Part shown: positions 63,090 to 64,000 of the stretch, piece after piece
How the letters are laid out: every line of letters starts with the position of its first letter
Numbering within the stretch: position 1 is the first letter of the stretch
Origin: Ignavibacteria bacterium
Lineage (GTDB): Bacteria; Bacteroidota; Ignavibacteria; Ch128b
Direction: 5' to 3'
Length of the DNA stretch: 64,000 nucleotides
Assembly: GCA_013177855.1 (NCBI GenBank)
Contig: JABLYA010000002.1
Coordinates: forward strand, 248,001 to 312,000
Position numbers and translations under genes: made by a program
Notes under the pieces: generated by a model
Told to the model about the DNA's origin: nothing
The model's input: only the letters and a program-made list of their open reading frames with translations
Database searches by the model: none

Positions 63090-64000
63090 TTATGCCTCAA
63101 GAAGATAACTGTAATCTTTAACTAAGATTTCTGTCAACTTCCAAATTTTTTCATTTTCTCTTTGAATAAACTGATAGTCGCCTGATAGATTTTTGAGATC
63201 TTCAAGTTTAATTCTTTGAGCAACATTATTCTTGTTTGTTCTGATATAAATGAATTCACCATTTATAAAAAATCCTGGAGATTCACTTCGATTAAACTCA
63301 ATTTCATCAGAGAATATTGTGAATTTATCTTTGAAAGGTTTTCCATTGTAAGGACAAAATGTTTCACAGTTTCCGCATTCATTGCAGATTTTATCAATAT
63401 GAACAATTTGAAATTGATCTTTAAAACCATCGTCTACATTAATTGAAACATTTGCTCGATTAGGACAAACCTCAACACACTTATTGCACACAGAATCGCA
63501 CATCAAACAACGGGAAGCTTCTTTTATTAAATCATCATCAAATGAAAATTTAATTTTCCCTCTTAATTCAATTTGCCTGCTTATCATTTCTTTACGATAA
63601 TCTTTTTTCAATTTGAAATTTACATTGATGCCTTCCCGTCGAATTATTTCTTCTGCAGCTTTTTTCCCATCGGAGATTGATTCAACTACAGTTGAAGGTC
63701 CCCGCAAAGTATCACCTCCAACAAAAACATTTTCAATATTTGTTTCATTTGTTTCAGCATTAACCAGCAGTTTTAATTTCGAATCAAAATCAATTTTATT
63801 TCTCTTAAGAAACTCATAATCCGTATGTTCTCCAATCGCAGTTATCACTGAGTCAATTCTGAATTCTTCAAATTCGTTTTCAACTGGTATAGACTTCGGT
63901 CTTCCATCCTGATCAAATTCACCAGGTTTCATCTTTTGACATTTTAAAATTCCATTCTGAAACTCAACTGGCTGGAGCAAATCAAAAAATTTCACACCAT
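63090..64000 (-). CDS. ygfK: YgfK-like FAD/Fe-S oxidoreductase, C-terminal part (cut by window edge)
   Basis: About 303 residues of the C-terminus are visible; the frame stays open to the right edge (no in-frame stop before it), so the GTG at 63995 is not the true start. It ends a GltD-like NAD(P)-binding flavoprotein domain (SVITAIGEHTDYEF, VFVGGDTLRGPSTVVESISDGKKAAEEI) and adds two [4Fe-4S]-type cysteine clusters (CDSVCNKCVEVCPNRA and CNECGNCETFCPYNG). The layout matches YgfK, described as a putative selenate reductase subunit in Escherichia coli. Its role here could be electron transfer for purine or seleno-compound metabolism, but the upstream genes are not in view. Confidence 0.85.
   Translation of the reverse strand, partial: GVKFFDLLQPVEFQNGILKCQKMKPGEFDQDGRPKSIPVENEFEEFRIDSVITAIGEHTDYEFLKRNKIDFDSKLKLLVNAETNETNIENVFVGGDTLRGPSTVVESISDGKKAAEEIIRREGINVNFKLKKDYRKEMISRQIELRGKIKFSFDDDLIKEASRCLMCDSVCNKCVEVCPNRANVSINVDDGFKDQFQIVHIDKICNECGNCETFCPYNGKPFKDKFTIFSDEIEFNRSESPGFFINGEFIYIRTNKNNVAQRIKLEDLKNLSGDYQFIQRENEKIWKLTEILVKDYSYLLEA

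Overview
The window is AT-rich DNA from a member of the Bacteroidota/Chlorobiota superphylum, most likely an Ignavibacteria (Melioribacter/Ignavibacterium-like) bacterium. Three kinds of evidence point there. Several secreted proteins end in a type IX secretion (T9SS) sorting domain with the YPNPFN/YQNYPNPFN signature, and a PorV-like outer-membrane protein is encoded. Promoters upstream of rpsT and a PpiD-like gene fit the Bacteroidota form TTTG-N19/20-TAnnTTTG. The mix of long multi-PAS hybrid histidine kinases, serine/threonine kinase-TPR proteins and GHL10 proteins is also typical. Assignment is by pattern recognition only; no search was run. I saw no prophage, insertion sequence or CRISPR array. 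The only RNA gene is an initiator tRNA-Met.

Layout: 1-3.0 kb, two GHL10-type secreted proteins around two small genes; 3.2-4.9 kb, phosphate transporter Pit with its DUF47 partner; 4.9-16.4 kb, a signalling block with three histidine kinases and a lipoprotein in one operon, then a GAF kinase lacking the usual phospho-acceptor histidine, a TPR protein and a lipoprotein; 16.7-27.3 kb, a sigma-54-type activator, a giant Ser/Thr kinase-NTPase-TPR protein and an Opp/Dpp-type peptide ABC transporter, with the two ATPase genes transcribed divergently; 27.4-28.1 kb, tRNA-fMet and a secreted protein of 25-residue repeats; 28.2-31.4 kb, an ECF sigma/anti-sigma pair leading a thiol-redox gene cluster; 31.5-33.3 kb, ubiX, ubiA and rpsT; 33.6-43.9 kb, largely housekeeping genes (porV, rseP, dxr, a second ECF sigma factor, holA, NSS transporter plus tiny MetS-like subunit, cyclophilin, uppP); 44.2-49.4 kb, a T9SS-cargo operon with TlpA-like thioredoxin and DUF6029 genes; 49.6-53.1 kb, HAD phosphatase, TM2 and DUF2752 proteins and an ADP-forming acyl-CoA synthetase; 53.3-55.8 kb, a NarL-type two-component pair; 55.8-57.7 kb, a CcrM/HinfI-like methyltransferase with a probable PD-(D/E)XK endonuclease; 57.9-63 kb, dnaG, a membrane protein and a PpiD-like chaperone; the right edge cuts a YgfK-like iron-sulfur flavoprotein.

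The two most interesting systems are these. (1) The ECF-sigma redox island at 28.2-31.4 kb: the same bipartite motif, GAAAC-N16-CATC, lies before both the sigma gene and the first thioredoxin gene, suggesting an autoregulated regulon of membrane thioredoxin, DUF302, two DUF6132-like proteins, DUF2892, a double-CxxC disulfide oxidoreductase and a DUF1858 protein. (2) The peptide-transporter operon at 16.7-25.7 kb, whose gene overlaps join peptide uptake to a kinase-NTPase-TPR protein and a bacterial enhancer-binding protein. Two genes carry single-base frame breaks in seven-A tracts (25678-25684 and 45011-45017). These are either consensus errors or slippage sites and should be settled first.
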